Positions 1 to 10,819 of a stretch of DNA of 64,000 nucleotides are shown one piece after another. Each line of letters begins with the position of its first letter. Position 1 is the stretch's first letter. The position numbers and the translations under genes were made by a program. The stretch is taken from the NCBI RefSeq assembly GCF_902459505.1, contig NC_047101.1:15876705-15940704 (forward strand), given 5' to 3'. The notes under the pieces are model-generated. The model was not told the origin of the DNA. It did not search any database and worked only from the letters and a program-made list of their open reading frames with translations. This stretch comes from Geotrypetes seraphini (taxonomy: Eukaryota > Chordata > Amphibia > Gymnophiona > Dermophiidae).

Positions 1-862
1 ATCCATTTGTATTTTACTGAAGTCTACTAAATGTTTGAGTAATCCCACTATACCCACTTTCCCTTCTGGACAGTAAATCCTTTCTGTGCAAGGCTAGAAT
101 TGTAAATTCTACATTGTTTAAGTAGCTCTCTTCTGAATTACTTCTGCCACCTCACTGCTCGTGAGGTAGGGTTTCTTCTTGGTCTCTCTTTGGGGCAATT
201 TCTGCAAATGGGTTAATTTTGCTGATCTTATGCAAGGGTGTGCTTTATGCATCTAAGATTACTTTCTTGCTGCCTTATCACACTGACTGACAACACTCGG
301 ATCTTTTTTATCTTTTGGTGAGTCTGAGCATTTTGGGTTCCTATGAATCATATTTTGATCATTATATTTTAATTCTTGTGAACTTGAATCAAGCTTGCCC
401 ACGAGCACTGTGCAGAAGTCTCCATCTATTATGCCTTGTTATAAATTATAGTCAGTCTCCACAGTTATTTGAAAATTTCATGAATCAAAGGATTTATCTT
501 CTAACAAAATATTAGTTCTGAGTAGGGCTACAAAAACATTTTGGCTAGCTTGAAAACCAGAACTGGTTGAGGTCCCTGAGGACTACAGTTGGTCTATACT
601 GAGTTTCAGAAGATGCTCTGTGCATCACTTGTGAGTATTAAAGTAACCAATATGTTTTCTATAGTCAGAGACATTAATTATATTTGATACCATTTTGATC
701 AGCACTGTTAGGAATTCCAAAGCAAGAAAACCCTTATAAAGTCAAGATGTCAACTCAATGACCAAAGCAAAAGTTGCCCAAAGTTTTATCTGATATATTG
801 ATGTTGTACTTGTCCATCTTGTGCTTCTTTTTTATCTTCTTTTTTCTGTCTTTCCTCAATAG
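1..862 (+). other. MMP21 intron 1 (3' part)
   Basis: No coding exon or clear transposon is recognised here. The stretch is AT-rich single-copy-looking DNA that ends in a pyrimidine tract and an AG at 861-862, the acceptor of the first MMP21 exon in the window. The exon with the start codon and signal peptide is not visible and must lie upstream of position 1. Confidence 0.6.
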
Positions 863-1559
863 CTATACTTGGTTAAATATGGCTGGAAAGAACCTGTAAA
901 CTGGGAAGAACAATCATTCCATGATGTCCCAGTCCCAAAAGACACAGACAAAGCTCCTAACGATGTTTCACAACTGATTTTTGAAGGAGAATTGTCCAAG
1001 AGACATGAGACAGATTTACCCAAGAGTTCAATGACCAGTTCCAGTTTTATTGAGCCATTAAAACGTTTTCAGAAAGCCAATGGGCTGCAGACCACTGGCA
1101 TCCTGGATGAACCAACCAAAACGGCCATGAACACACCAAGGTGTGGTGTTCCTGATCATAAAGTTGAATTTAACGGCACTGTTGCAAATGAAACACTGAA
1201 TAACAATGACATGATCAGGAGTATGACCATTGCTGATAACAGCTCTTCTTCTAACCCCCAAAACAACACATTAGAAGCAACTCATGCAAGAAAGAAGCGC
1301 TTTCTCTCTCGACTAATAGCACACACAAGAAAGAAAAGGCATAATGAAGATGCTCTGGGATTGGGCAGCTCTCTAAGCTTTTCCAAGACTACACTAAAGT
1401 GGAAGCTTATTGGAGAAGGGTACAGCATGCAACTGAGCTTAGATCAACAAAAGAGCATTCTGAACTTGGCTTTCCGTATGTGGAGTGAGGTCATTCCTGT
1501 CCAGTTTGAGGAGGACATGGCATCTAGTGATGTAGACATAAGACTTGGATTTGGCACAG
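863..1559 (+). CDS. MMP21: MMP21 exon 2: propeptide, cysteine switch, furin sites, start of catalytic domain
   Basis: The exon opens after a TTTCCTCAATAG acceptor and reads LYLVKYGW, matching the start of the MMP prodomain. The RFQKANGL prodomain helix is followed by RCGVPD, whose cysteine codon is at 1142-1144; in the family this cysteine blocks the zinc until activation. Two RKKR furin-type sites lie at 1289-1300 and 1328-1339. The catalytic domain begins at [10 protein letters not shown] and includes AFRMWSEV. The GTATGT donor follows 1559, leaving one base of a glycine codon. The acidic, Ser/Asn-rich linker between the switch and the furin sites is longer than in human. Confidence 0.95.
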
Positions 1560-4500
1560 GTATGTGCTCAAGGTAAACCATATTTCTAATGTTCTTACAC
1601 AAATTAAATAGACAAAAATGACTGCCTAACTCATCTTATAAAAACAACACGTCAGTACACCAATATATTTACTAATGGAGAAATATTATTCTATGAGCTA
1701 CCTGCATAAAAGAACCTTTTTATCTTACTATAAAACTGTTGTCATAATAAAGATTAAGGGGACACTTCTATAACTTGACACCAAGAAGTAGGCATTGCAA
1801 ATAATTCTTCCTTTATTGCATGCCAAATTTTATTTGTCTTGGACTACCATCATTTTTGCCTTTAGCTCTGAATTAAGCAAACAAAACACCTAAGCTTAAA
1901 AATCCAATCTAAATTCGTTGTTATCTTTAGAAGTGTCATCTTCCAATGTAGAGCCCACATTCTAAACAGACACTGTTTGATTTAGGGTCAAGGGGGACCA
2001 AGATCTGAGTGCCATATTGTCCACCAGACCCATCCTGATTCTCACACAGAGCCGTTTCGTCACTGGATTCGGGTTTCTCTTTCAGGGCAGCACCTGGGTT
2101 GCTCACAGGCATTTGATGGAGTAGGGCAGCAATTTGCGCATGCCTGGTACTTAGGCGACATCCATTTTGATGACGATGAACATTTTGTTGGTCCATCCAA
2201 TGTACAGGGCATCAGCCTGCTCAAGGTACTTTCTCTTCCATATCTTGCCAGCTATACCTACACATACCTTGTTCATGTAGCAGAAGTCAGCTCCTATACC
2301 TCCTTCTTTTTACCTTTATTGCAAAGATTTTGTTGGTCTTCAGACATCCATCCCATTAAAAAGAAATGGAATAACTTTTCATCATAAATTTTCACCATCT
2401 AGTCCTCCTTCTGCATCTTTTTTTCTCTTTCCCTCCATCCCTCTGCCGTCTGCCTTTTCCCTTCCTGCCTCTCTGTTTTTGCTTTTCTTCCACCACCCTT
2501 TTCCTGTTGTACTGTTCCATCTCAACAGCCAGCTAAACATTATTAGCAAATCCATTCCTCCACTCAGACTTCATTTAACATAGCACTAAATAATGTATTT
2601 TCATACAGTCCATTTACTTTCTAGAAAGTTGCATTTTTAATGGAAATCTCCTGTACATTGATTCTTGCAATCTTGGGCAAGTCATTTGACCCACCATTGC
2701 TTCAGGTAAAAATTAAACCAGAAGCTTCTTGGGACAGGGAAATAGCTAGTTCAGCCTTTCTCCTATTAATCAGTTAACCTTTGGCCACATGCTTACTAGT
2801 CAGCAGGCTTGAAATGTTAAAGATGGCTAATTCCCATAGTTAAGAGGCTAAATAATTTTGAATATCAGCTCCTATTCTGTCATATCTTCTGCCTTTCCTC
2901 CCTCTCTTTGCACAATGGCACACTAGGCATGTGACATATAGAAAGTATGACTTAGGTGGTCCCAGGTAACATTATAGCTGGCACCCTATTTGACATCATC
3001 AACAGGACAACGATGTCATGATTATGTAAATAAAAATATCCTGTTACTGACAGGTGTAGTTCACCTAGAACAGACGTTGCATATGTTATTAGAAGAATGT
3101 ACAGGAAACCGTAGAACTATTATAGGATATTATAGATTCAGTATGGATAACCTAAGAGGTCCTATCACTTTTAATCAGCTAGTGTTGATTACACCACATG
3201 GTAGAAGTTAGGGCCGCCTTAAGTTAACGTCCAAAGTGTGGCAAAACAGCCAGCACAGAAAAAAAAAAAAAAAAATCCCACACTAGGGGACACTTGATGA
3301 AGTTACAGAGTAATAGTTTTAAAACCAATAGGAGGAAATATTTTTTTTTTTTACTCAGAGAATAGTTAAGCTCTGGAATGCGTTGCCAGAGAATGTGGTA
3401 AGAGCGGTTAATATAGCTGGTTTAAAAATAAAGGTTTGGACAAGTTCCTGGAGGAAAAGTCCTTGGTCTGCTGCTGAGATAGACAGAGGAAGCCACAGCT
3501 TGCCCTGGATCAGTGGCATGGAATGCTGCTACAATTTGGGTTATTACCAGTACTTGCTGCTTGGATTGGCCTCCGTGAAGACGGGATACTGGACTAGATG
3601 GACCCGGAAAGGCTATTCTTATGTTCTTAATTATTGCACTTTAGTTTAAAAAAAAAAGTCCCTCAATTTTATTAGTGAGACTCTTAAAACCAGAATAAAT
3701 TCAGCCACAGGGTTTTGAGAATGAGCAAAAAAAATTAATAAATGGCTGAGCTTTATGATAGATGTTTACGTTTATTAAAATACTTTGATATCCCACTAAT
3801 TGCAGAAAATATTCTTTTGCAGGTGGCTGTTCATGAGATCGGTCATGCTCTCGGGCTGCCCCATATCAATCGCCCGGGCTCTGTGATGCAACCAAACTAT
3901 GTCCCAGAAGATGGTCGATTTGAGCTTCACTTGGATGACAGAAAAGCAATGCAGGAAAGATATGGTGAGTGAAGGAAGCCTTAAAAATCAAGGTTATAAT
4001 AATAATAATTTATTTCTTATATACGCTATACCGTGAAGTTCGAAGCGGTTTACAGTAAAGATACATTTGACAGTACATGGGATAGAAATGGTTTACAATA
4101 AAGATACGTTTAGTCAGTACATGGGATGCAAGTGGGTTACATTAAAGATTCATTTTGTCAGTACATGGGATGCAAGTGGTTTACATTAAAGATTCATTTT
4201 GTCAGTACATGGGATACAAGTGGGTTACATTAAAGATTCATTTTGTCAGTACATGGGATACAAGTGGGTTACAGTAAAGATATCTTTTGTCAGTACATGG
4301 GATGCAAGTGGGTTACAATACAAGTGGTTTACTATCAAGGTGCATTTTGTCAGTGTAAGGGATACAGGTGGGTTACCATAAAGATACATTTAGTCAGTAC
4401 ATGTTACAATAAAGATACATTATGTCAGTACATGAGATTCAAGATGGAAAGTATAATTAGTTTCGGGCCTTGGAATTAGGGGGCGAGGTGGAAGGGTCAT

Positions 4501-7500
4501 GGCGAGGAAGAGTTGGGTATAAGAATTTAGAATTTGTTAAATAGTCGAGTTTTCAGGGATTTTCTAAAGTCTGCGTATGTAGTGGCCTCAAGTATGGGCT
4601 TTCCAAGCCACGTGTTCAGACTAGCTGCCTGGAATGATAACATTCTATCTAGAAACTTTTTGTATTAGTAAGATTTCAAGGAGGGGTAATATTTTTCCGA
4701 TGTTTACAAATGCAGACTATACTGTAGAAAATGAAGTACTAAAAATATAAAAATGAAGTGCTAAATATGTTATAGCGAGGCATTTCCCTGCCCTGTTGGG
4801 ATTATTTTTAGCAGTTGTAATTGTGTTATAGCTATGTCATAATTTCAGGCATGGAGATTCTTCTCTCATCTTATTCTGTGCTTCCTTTTATCATCTGCCA
4901 AGTTAGATTTAGCACTTATCCAGGGATGATATGTTCTAGTGGGTGAAGAATACCCCTGCAGACCCTGATTGAGACATTTGAAGACAAATTTCTCTCACCT
5001 GTAGGTTCCTGCGAAGGTTCTTATAGCACCATATTTGATTGGGTTCGGAAGGAGACAACTCAACATGGAGAAGTAGTTTATCGGTTCAACACTTATTTCT
5101 TCAAGACCAGCTGGTACTGGATGTATGAGAATAAGAGCAACCGAACACGATTTGGAGACCCTATCCCCATTAAAGTGGGATGGAGAGGACTTCCTGACTT
5201 TGGCATTGATGCTTATATCCATGTATGGACTTGGAGCAGAGATGCTCAATATTTCTTCAAAGGTACAGCTTGGTGTAAAAGGAAATTCTCCATTAAACAC
5301 ACTTTATTTAGCCCCTCCATTTACTATGCCATGATAGAGAGGTTTCTACCGTGGCCCAGAGCACTAAATGCACCGATGCTACGCCAATGCTCCTAGAATT
5401 CCTGAGAATGTCAGAGCAGTGTCAGAGCAGTTAATATTCTGGGCTGCGGTAGAAACCTTAGTAAAAAATTAAAAAAAAAGGGGGGGGGGGGAGGATAATT
5501 ATGCAGCGAAAAAAGAAAAGAAAATTGCTTTACATTTAATACATCATGAATGTGTTGTTGTAGGGCAAAGAAGTCCAGTATGTGTTGAGGTTTTGATACA
5601 AGGAGCACCCCTTGACTCAAATGATAGGAGGCTTGCGCCAGAAGACATATGAGGAGAGACTGGAAGCCCCGAATATGTATACCCTAGAGGAAAGGAGAGA
5701 CAGGGGAGAAATGATTCAGACGTTCAAATACTTGAAGGGTATTAACGTAGAACAAAATCTTTTTCAGAGAAAGGAAAATGGTAAAACCAGAGGACATAAT
5801 TTGAGGTTGAGGGATGGTAGATTCAAGAGCAATGTTAGGAAATTCTACTTTACGGAGAAGGTGGTGGATGCCTGGAATGCATCCGAGAAAGGTGGTGGAG
5901 AGTAAAACTGTGACTGAGTTCATAGAAGCGTGGGATGAATACAGAGGATGTAGAATCAGAAAATAATATTAAATATTAAACTAAGGCCAGTACTGGGCAG
6001 ACTTGCATGGTCTGTGTCTGTGTATGGCCATTTGGTGGGGGATGGGCTGGGGAGGGCTTCAGTGGCTGGGAGGGTGTAGATGGGCTGGAGTAAGTCTTAA
6101 CAGAGATTTAGGTAGTTGGAACCCAAGCACAGTACAGGGTAAAGCTTTGGATTCTTGCCCAGAAATAGCTAAGAAGAAAAAATAAAAAAATTTAAATTGA
6201 ATCAGGTTAGGCAGACTGGATGGACCATTCAGGCCTTTATCTGCTATCATCTACTATGTTACTATGTTACTTGAGTTCTCCCTCTCCCTTCCCTAGTCAT
6301 GAAGTTTTCCATTATCAGGGCCCTCTTCTGCCCCCTCTTCCATTCAGGCACACCTCTTTATCCTCATCGGGACATCCCCTTTCTTCTTTCCCATCATAAA
6401 TACTTATTCTCCCTATCAGGCACCTCTTTCTCCCTTCCCCATCAAGATTCCCCCATCCCACTTTTCCCATCAGTTACCCCTCCTATCTTCCTTCCCCATT
6501 CAGGTCTCCCTGTTCTCATCAGGAACCCCTCTTCTCCACCATCAGGCATACCCTGTCCACCATCCTTCCCCATCCTTCTCACTTTTATGAATGAATTAAT
6601 TCATTTGTATCCCGCTTTATACAAAGTGGGTCGCAGCAAATACATACACAGTACATACTTAAAACAGAGATAAATCAGTGACCTGCGCTCAAACATCTAC
6701 AATGGGCTTCATTCCCATATTTCATCTTACAGAACAGGTGTGTCTCCTCAATAGTCGCTTAAAATTACATCAATTTCCCTGCTGGCGTATATGCATTGGA
6801 ATCCCATTCCATTCCTGAGGGCCCATGCAGGAAAACATGCTCGTCCTTGACTCCTTCAGCCTCAAATACCTAACAGGTGAAATATACAGAACGCAATTTA
6901 GGTAATGGAACATAGGACAGAATACTATCCACTATGCGCACAAAGATAGACCATCAATGACAACTTGTAGCGTTTTGATATTCCAGTTTCAACCATCGTA
7001 TTCTGTCCCGTGTTCGTTCCTCCCCAATCTAAATAGTGTTCTGACAACCGAATTTTGTGCAACCTGCAAAGCACTTATCGTCGATGCAGGTAAGGCCAAA
7101 AGAACCAAAATTGCAGTAGTTAAAACACGACAAAACCACAGTTTGCAAAATGATCTTAAAAGTGCTGTCCAACAAATATGGCCTAAGTTTACTCAAAAGG
7201 CGCAGTTTAAAAAATACCTTTGGTATCGTTGCCTGAACTTGGCCTCTACATGTCAAACCAGAATCCGCCAGGACATCCAAATATTTGACCTCTGCTGAGA
7301 TCCTTATGGATGTATCTAGCAGCTGAACTGAATCTGGAATGTCACTCCCTTGTGTCCTTCGAAAACACATAACTTTTGTTTTAAGAATGCTCAATTTCAA
7401 TTGATTCCCATCCATCCAACATTTTACCCCTGCCATCACCACCTGCAACTGCTCCATAGCCCCCTTACAATTTCCTTCAATGGGGAGAAAGAGCTGAATG

Positions 7501-10500
7501 TCATCTGCATAGCGCCTGTAGGAAACCCTGTAACCCTGCAATAACTTACAGAGTGGCAAAAGGTACAGGTTAAACAGGGGGGGGGGGGGGCGGCCAAGAG
7601 TGCTGAACCCTTTTCCTACAGGGAACCCTTCTCCCCTCTCCCCAACAGGGCCCCATATCCTCTTCCCCTTCCCTTCAGGCATCCCATTCCTTTACCTTTC
7701 TGTAGTCAACAAGCTTTATCCCCTCCCAGTCCACTATTGCAAGCCAGTAGCTCCCTGCTCCAGGTCCCTACTCCTATTAGAGCACTCGAGATGGTTGGGG
7801 GAGGGAGAGGGGGGAGAAAGAAGCTGTGGAAGGAAGTCCTGCTCAGGAACTGCTCAGCAATGAAGAGAATGAGATGGAGTCATAGTACATTCTGCAATAT
7901 ACAATACAATTTGTATTTCTCCCCTTGACCCCTTCTCAAAGTATTCTGCAGGTGTTAGTTCGACAGATTGAGCAGTAACCCTATGATGTGCTTCTGCTAA
8001 TCCCTCTTCTTCCTGCTTCTTACCTCAATGCAGCGGGAGCACACAGCATCAGTCAGCTCAATCCAATCACTTCTGCTTGCTCCTGCCATGCTTAGCAGCA
8101 TTGTCTGATGCCTTGTGTGTGCTCCATGGAAATTTCTACACCCTGTACTCAAAAGAATTATGCAACTTTGCAGGAATATTAGCAGGAATATAACTAATTC
8201 ATTCTATATCCACATAATTGTGTAATCTGCAGAGTGCAATTAAACATTCAAGATTCAACTCGTTGTTAAACATCTTTCCTTTTACATTATGTAGGTACGC
8301 AGATCTGGCGTTACGATCCTCACAATGACATGACTTTCACAGATGACGCACAAGGAAACAGATATCCAAAGCTCATCACCGAGGTGTTCCCCGGATCTCC
8401 AAGCCCAGTTGATGCAACTTTTTTTGATAAAAGGAGAAGCCTCGTCTATTTGTTTAGGGGAAATAATGTAAGTATGCTATCGTTAGCCAATGAATGGAGA
8501 CAAAACAAATCAGGAAATACTAAAGTGGTTATTGGTCTTTGCCGTAAAGCAGAGGGTGACAGACTTAAAGATCTGAACAAGTATATCCTGGAGGAAAGGC
8601 ACGATAAGATAGGGGAGATATAGCTTAAAGGCATTCAAATGTCTATCATAAGTATATAGGAGGTAAACGTTTTTCAGTTGAAAGAAAGCACTAGAACAAG
8701 GAGTCAAGATGCAGGTAAAAGGGTTTACTTGGGAGTAATCTAAAAAAATATATATATATATATATATCTTTTTTAATAGAAGGGTAGTAGAGATAAGAGA
8801 GTATCTGAATACAGCTGCATTACAAATAGAGAATGACACGTGGACAAATTTGTCCCTGTCCCCACAGGAACTCAATTTCCTCATTCCGTCCCAGTGAGTT
8901 ATGTCGCTGTCCCTGTCCCATTCCTGTAAGCTCTGCCTTAACTGCACAAGCCTCGGACACTTATGATTTTAAAGTGTTTGAGGCTTGTGCAGATGAGGAC
9001 GGAGCTCAGGCATTGGTGGAATGAGGCATTATGACATCACAATATGAGCTCTAGAATGTTGTTACTTATGATTTTAAAGTGTTTGAGGCTTGTGCAGATG
9101 AGGATGGAGCTCAGGCATTGGTGGAATGAGGCATTATGACATCACAATCTGAGCTCTAGAATGTTGCTACTTAGGATTTTAAAGTGTTTGAGGCTTGTGC
9201 AGATGAGGACGGAGCTCAGGCATTGGTGGAATGAGGCATTATGACATCACAATCTGAGCTCTAGAATGTTGCTACTTAGGATTTTAAAGTGTTTGAGGCT
9301 TGTGCAGATGAGGACGGAGCTCAGGCATTGGTGGAATGAGGCATTATGACATCACAATCTGAGCTCTAGAATGTTGCTACTTAGGATTTTAAAGTGTTTG
9401 AGGTTTGTGCAGATGAGGACGGAGCTTAGGCATTGGTGGAATGAGGCATTATGACATCACAATCTGAGCTCTAGAATGTTGTTGCTTAGGATTTTAAAAT
9501 GTTTGAGGCTTGTGCAGATGAGGACGGAGCTCAGGCATTGGTGGAATGAGGCATTATGACATCACAATCTGAGCTCTAGAATGTTGCTACTTAGGATTTT
9601 AAAGTGTTTGAGGTTTGTGCAGATGAGGACGGAGCTTAGGCATTGGTGGAATGAGGCATTATGCCATCACAATCTGAGCTCTAGAATGTTGTTGCTTAGG
9701 ATTTTAAAATGTTTGAGGCTTGTGTAGATGAGGACAGAGCTCAGGCATTGGTAGAGCTTGCAGGAATGGGGAGGGACAGGGAAAAAAAACTCTCTGGGAC
9801 GGGTCGGGATGGGAAAATGAAATCCTGCGGGGAAAGGGAAAAATTTGTCCCCATGTCATTCTCTAATTACAAACACTTTTCACAACTTTAAAACTCTTTT
9901 TTTTTTTTAATGTTTATTCATTTTTAAACTTATAATAAGTGTGATAACATATCCATATAAATAACCATAAATATATCACTTAATAATCAACAATGATACA
10001 TATAATATTCTCTTATCTCCCCCCCTCCCCACCCTTATCTATCATATAATCAATACTTATACAACATGTAACAATAAAAATACCCTCCCTCCCACCCCAT
10101 AATTGAACTTGTAAATTTAAGTGAAACAAGATTTTTCTAATCTTTACAATACTTCGTTAATGGCTCCCAAATATCTTGAAATTTCCTGAAACTCTTATTA
10201 AGCAAAACGTCACAATATTTGTGTCTCCAAAGGTAACTGCCTTCCGTGCAGATCACCATCAAAAAGTGGATGGATTTCCAAAGCGCATCACCGATGTATT
10301 CCCAGCTGTGGATCCAGGAGATCATCCCATAGGGAATTTAGATGCTGTGTACTTCTCCTACACCCACCTGGCCACCTTCTTCATTAAGGATAAGTTTTAC
10401 TGGAAAATGGTGGATGATTGGGACCGACAAGTGAATGCCTCACTGCCATCCAATGGATTATTGCCAAGAAAGAAAATCAACAGTAAGTGGTTTGACATTT

Positions 10501-10538
10501 GTGATGTCCATCCTTCCATGCTCTTCTTGACCACATAA
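863..10538 (+). CDS. MMP21: MMP21 gene, matrix metalloproteinase-21 (exons 2-7, first exon outside window)
   Basis: This gene encodes a secreted zinc endopeptidase needed for left-right axis formation in vertebrates. Six exons joined by GT/AG introns with matching phases give 571 residues and a stop. In order they show a peptidoglycan-binding-like prodomain, a cysteine switch (PRCGVPD), basic RKKR furin sites, the catalytic domain with [11 protein letters not shown] and a Met-turn (SVM), and four hemopexin-type blades. Exon layout and sequence match human MMP21 and Xenopus XMMP from memory; human MMP21 is about 569 residues in total, so this copy has a longer linker before the catalytic domain. 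Every exon is open and key residues are present, so it looks functional. It converges with UBLCP1 about 10.6 kb downstream. Confidence 0.95.
2086..2225 (+). CDS. MMP21: MMP21 exon 3: catalytic domain, structural metal-binding loop
   Basis: The acceptor is GTTTCTCTTTCAG and the donor GTACTT. The 140-bp exon completes the glycine codon left by exon 2 and encodes [18 protein letters not shown], the conserved MMP region with calcium and structural-zinc ligands. It ends on a full lysine codon (SLLK). It closely matches the same exon of other vertebrate MMP21 genes. Confidence 0.95.
3300..3650 (+). mobile_element. CR1-type LINE 3' end (in MMP21 intron 3)
   Basis: The sequence reads like the C-terminal and 3' tail of CR1 ORF2: a [10 protein letters not shown]-like segment, then a tail about a line that is traced and tagged with repeated TTCTTATGTTCTT-type ends. 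It is 5'-truncated. The DNA from 2226 to 3300 is otherwise unremarkable intron with pyrimidine-rich parts. Confidence 0.6.
3823..3964 (+). CDS. MMP21: MMP21 exon 4: active-site helix and Met-turn
   Basis: Acceptor ATTCTTTTGCAG, donor GTGAGT. The zinc-binding motif [11 protein letters not shown] occupies 3832-3864, with all three histidines and the catalytic glutamate present. It is followed by the Met-turn in [10 protein letters not shown] and by [11 protein letters not shown], the end of the catalytic domain. One base is left for the next exon. Confidence 0.96.
4000..4445 (-). repeat. 44-bp minisatellite grown from a LINE 3' tail
   Basis: An antisense LINE tail ((ATA)n then CGAAGCGGTTTACAGTAAAG) at 4000-4050 passes into about nine imperfect copies of a 44-bp unit containing GTCAGTACATGGGAT and GGTTTACA. 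Starts at about 4112, 4157, 4201 and 4245 show the 44-bp period. The unit looks copied from the LINE tail itself. It lies in MMP21 intron 4. Confidence 0.75.
5005..5262 (+). CDS. MMP21: MMP21 exon 5: first hemopexin repeats
   Basis: Acceptor TCACCTGTAG, donor GTACAG. The exon begins by completing glycine, then Ser-Cys; this cysteine normally pairs with one at the end of the hemopexin domain. It encodes FDWVRKE, the [14 protein letters not shown] blade and [10 protein letters not shown], typical hemopexin strands that mediate substrate and partner binding. Confidence 0.95.
5340..5459. mobile_element. Small foldback element (MITE)
   Basis: About 120 bp bounded by inverted ends: GGTTTCTACCGTGGCCCAGA on the left and its near reverse complement on the right. 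No coding capacity. It lies in MMP21 intron 5; the transposon family is not recognised. Confidence 0.55.
5600..6272 (+). mobile_element. CR1 LINE, 5'-truncated 3' end
   Basis: The start reads like the CR1 ORF2 C-terminus ([21 protein letters not shown], then [14 protein letters not shown]), followed by the 3' UTR and a tail ending in repeated CTATGTTAC units. The copy is decayed. It lies in MMP21 intron 5. Confidence 0.75.
6273..7700. repeat. Pyrimidine-rich degenerate minisatellite, split by a LINE
   Basis: Both 6273-6584 and 7591-7700 are rich in loose copies of a CCCATCAGG / CACCCCTTCT motif roughly every 25-30 bases. They are two halves of one low-complexity tract separated by the L2-like LINE insertion at 6585-7590. 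Confidence 0.55.
6585..7590 (-). mobile_element. L2-like LINE, 5'-truncated
   Basis: On the minus strand an open stretch reads the end of a reverse transcriptase ([11 protein letters not shown] catalytic motif, then the thumb) and is followed by a 3' tail giving the motif GCGACCCACTTTGTATAAAG and ATTC repeats. This is typical of the L2/CR1 clade. It lies in MMP21 intron 5. Confidence 0.75.
8295..8467 (+). CDS. MMP21: MMP21 exon 6: hemopexin repeat
   Basis: Acceptor TTACATTATGTAG, donor GTAAGT. It encodes TQIWRYD, the [11 protein letters not shown] hemopexin signature and a following [12 protein letters not shown] strand. The exon ends in phase 0. A CR1 fragment begins just after the donor. 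Confidence 0.95.
8470..8826 (+). mobile_element. CR1 LINE fragment and (TA)n microsatellite
   Basis: A short CR1 ORF2 segment ([21 protein letters not shown]) directly follows the exon 6 donor, then decayed CR1 sequence with a (TA)n run at about 8748-8767. It lies in MMP21 intron 6. Confidence 0.65.
8827..9865. mobile_element. Non-autonomous hAT transposon carrying a minisatellite
   Basis: The ends are inverted copies of TAGAGAATGACAC followed by GGACAAATTTGTCCC-like sequence. Both sides carry the exact 8-bp duplication ATTACAAA (8819-8826 and 9866-9873), the hallmark of hAT insertion. It encodes no transposase; most of its length is a 105-bp tandem repeat. It lies in MMP21 intron 6, close to exon 7. 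Confidence 0.9.
8960..9745. repeat. 105-bp minisatellite inside the hAT element, about 7.5 copies
   Basis: Units begin near 8960, 9064, 9169 and so on. Each holds TTTGAGGCTTGTGCAGATGA and GGCATTATGACATCACAATC. Copies differ by a few bases and variant copies recur in alternation, so the array grew by multi-unit duplication. The second part of the unit also occurs near CR1 tails elsewhere in this window. Confidence 0.9.
9890..10225 (-). mobile_element. L1 LINE 3' end, antisense, abutting MMP21 exon 7
   Basis: On the minus strand the sequence reads [17 protein letters not shown] and a stop, a typical L1 ORF2 C-terminus, then a 3' UTR and a poly(A) tail seen as a T run at about 9900. Its 5' truncation point is close to the exon 7 acceptor at 10231-10232. 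A related L1 tail lies at 53362-53735. Confidence 0.75.
10233..10538 (+). CDS. MMP21: MMP21 exon 7: last hemopexin repeats and stop
   Basis: Begins right after CTCCAAAG and encodes the [12 protein letters not shown] blade, [21 protein letters not shown], then [12 protein letters not shown] and a TAA at 10536-10538. The cysteine in FDICDV is the expected disulfide partner of the cysteine in exon 5. An antisense L1 tail lies immediately upstream, so the acceptor tract may be partly L1-derived. Confidence 0.95.
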   Translation, partial: VTAFRADHHQKVDGFPKRITDVFPAVDPGDHPIGNLDAVYFSYTHLATFFIKDKFYWKMVDDWDRQVNASLPSNGLLPRKKINSKWFDICDVHPSMLFLTT

Positions 10539-10775
10539 GAAGGACAAAGACTGCACAGCCATCCAATTGAAAGCTCTCACCAACAGAATTCTACCTTTCT
10601 TGGTCCACCATAACGTTTGTAGCAAGTTGGTGCTTCTTGTCCTCTCAGGTTGGTATGACTGCTAGTTACTTAGCTGTGACTAGCTGAAGATATTTTATTC
10701 AGACATACCTTGATTTTTACTTCAAGGTGTACTATTTTTACAAACAAAATAAAATGTAAACTACAGGGTACTAGG
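10539..10775 (+). promoter_or_regulatory. MMP21: MMP21 3' UTR with candidate poly(A) signal
   Basis: About 210 bp after the stop codon an AATAAA hexamer lies at 10748-10753. It is the first such hexamer after the stop on this strand. Where the transcript actually ends is inferred. Confidence 0.5.
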
Positions 10776-10819
10776 CACCCTAGATGAATCTTCAGCCTTT
10801 TGCTGTCCCCAAACTCAGA

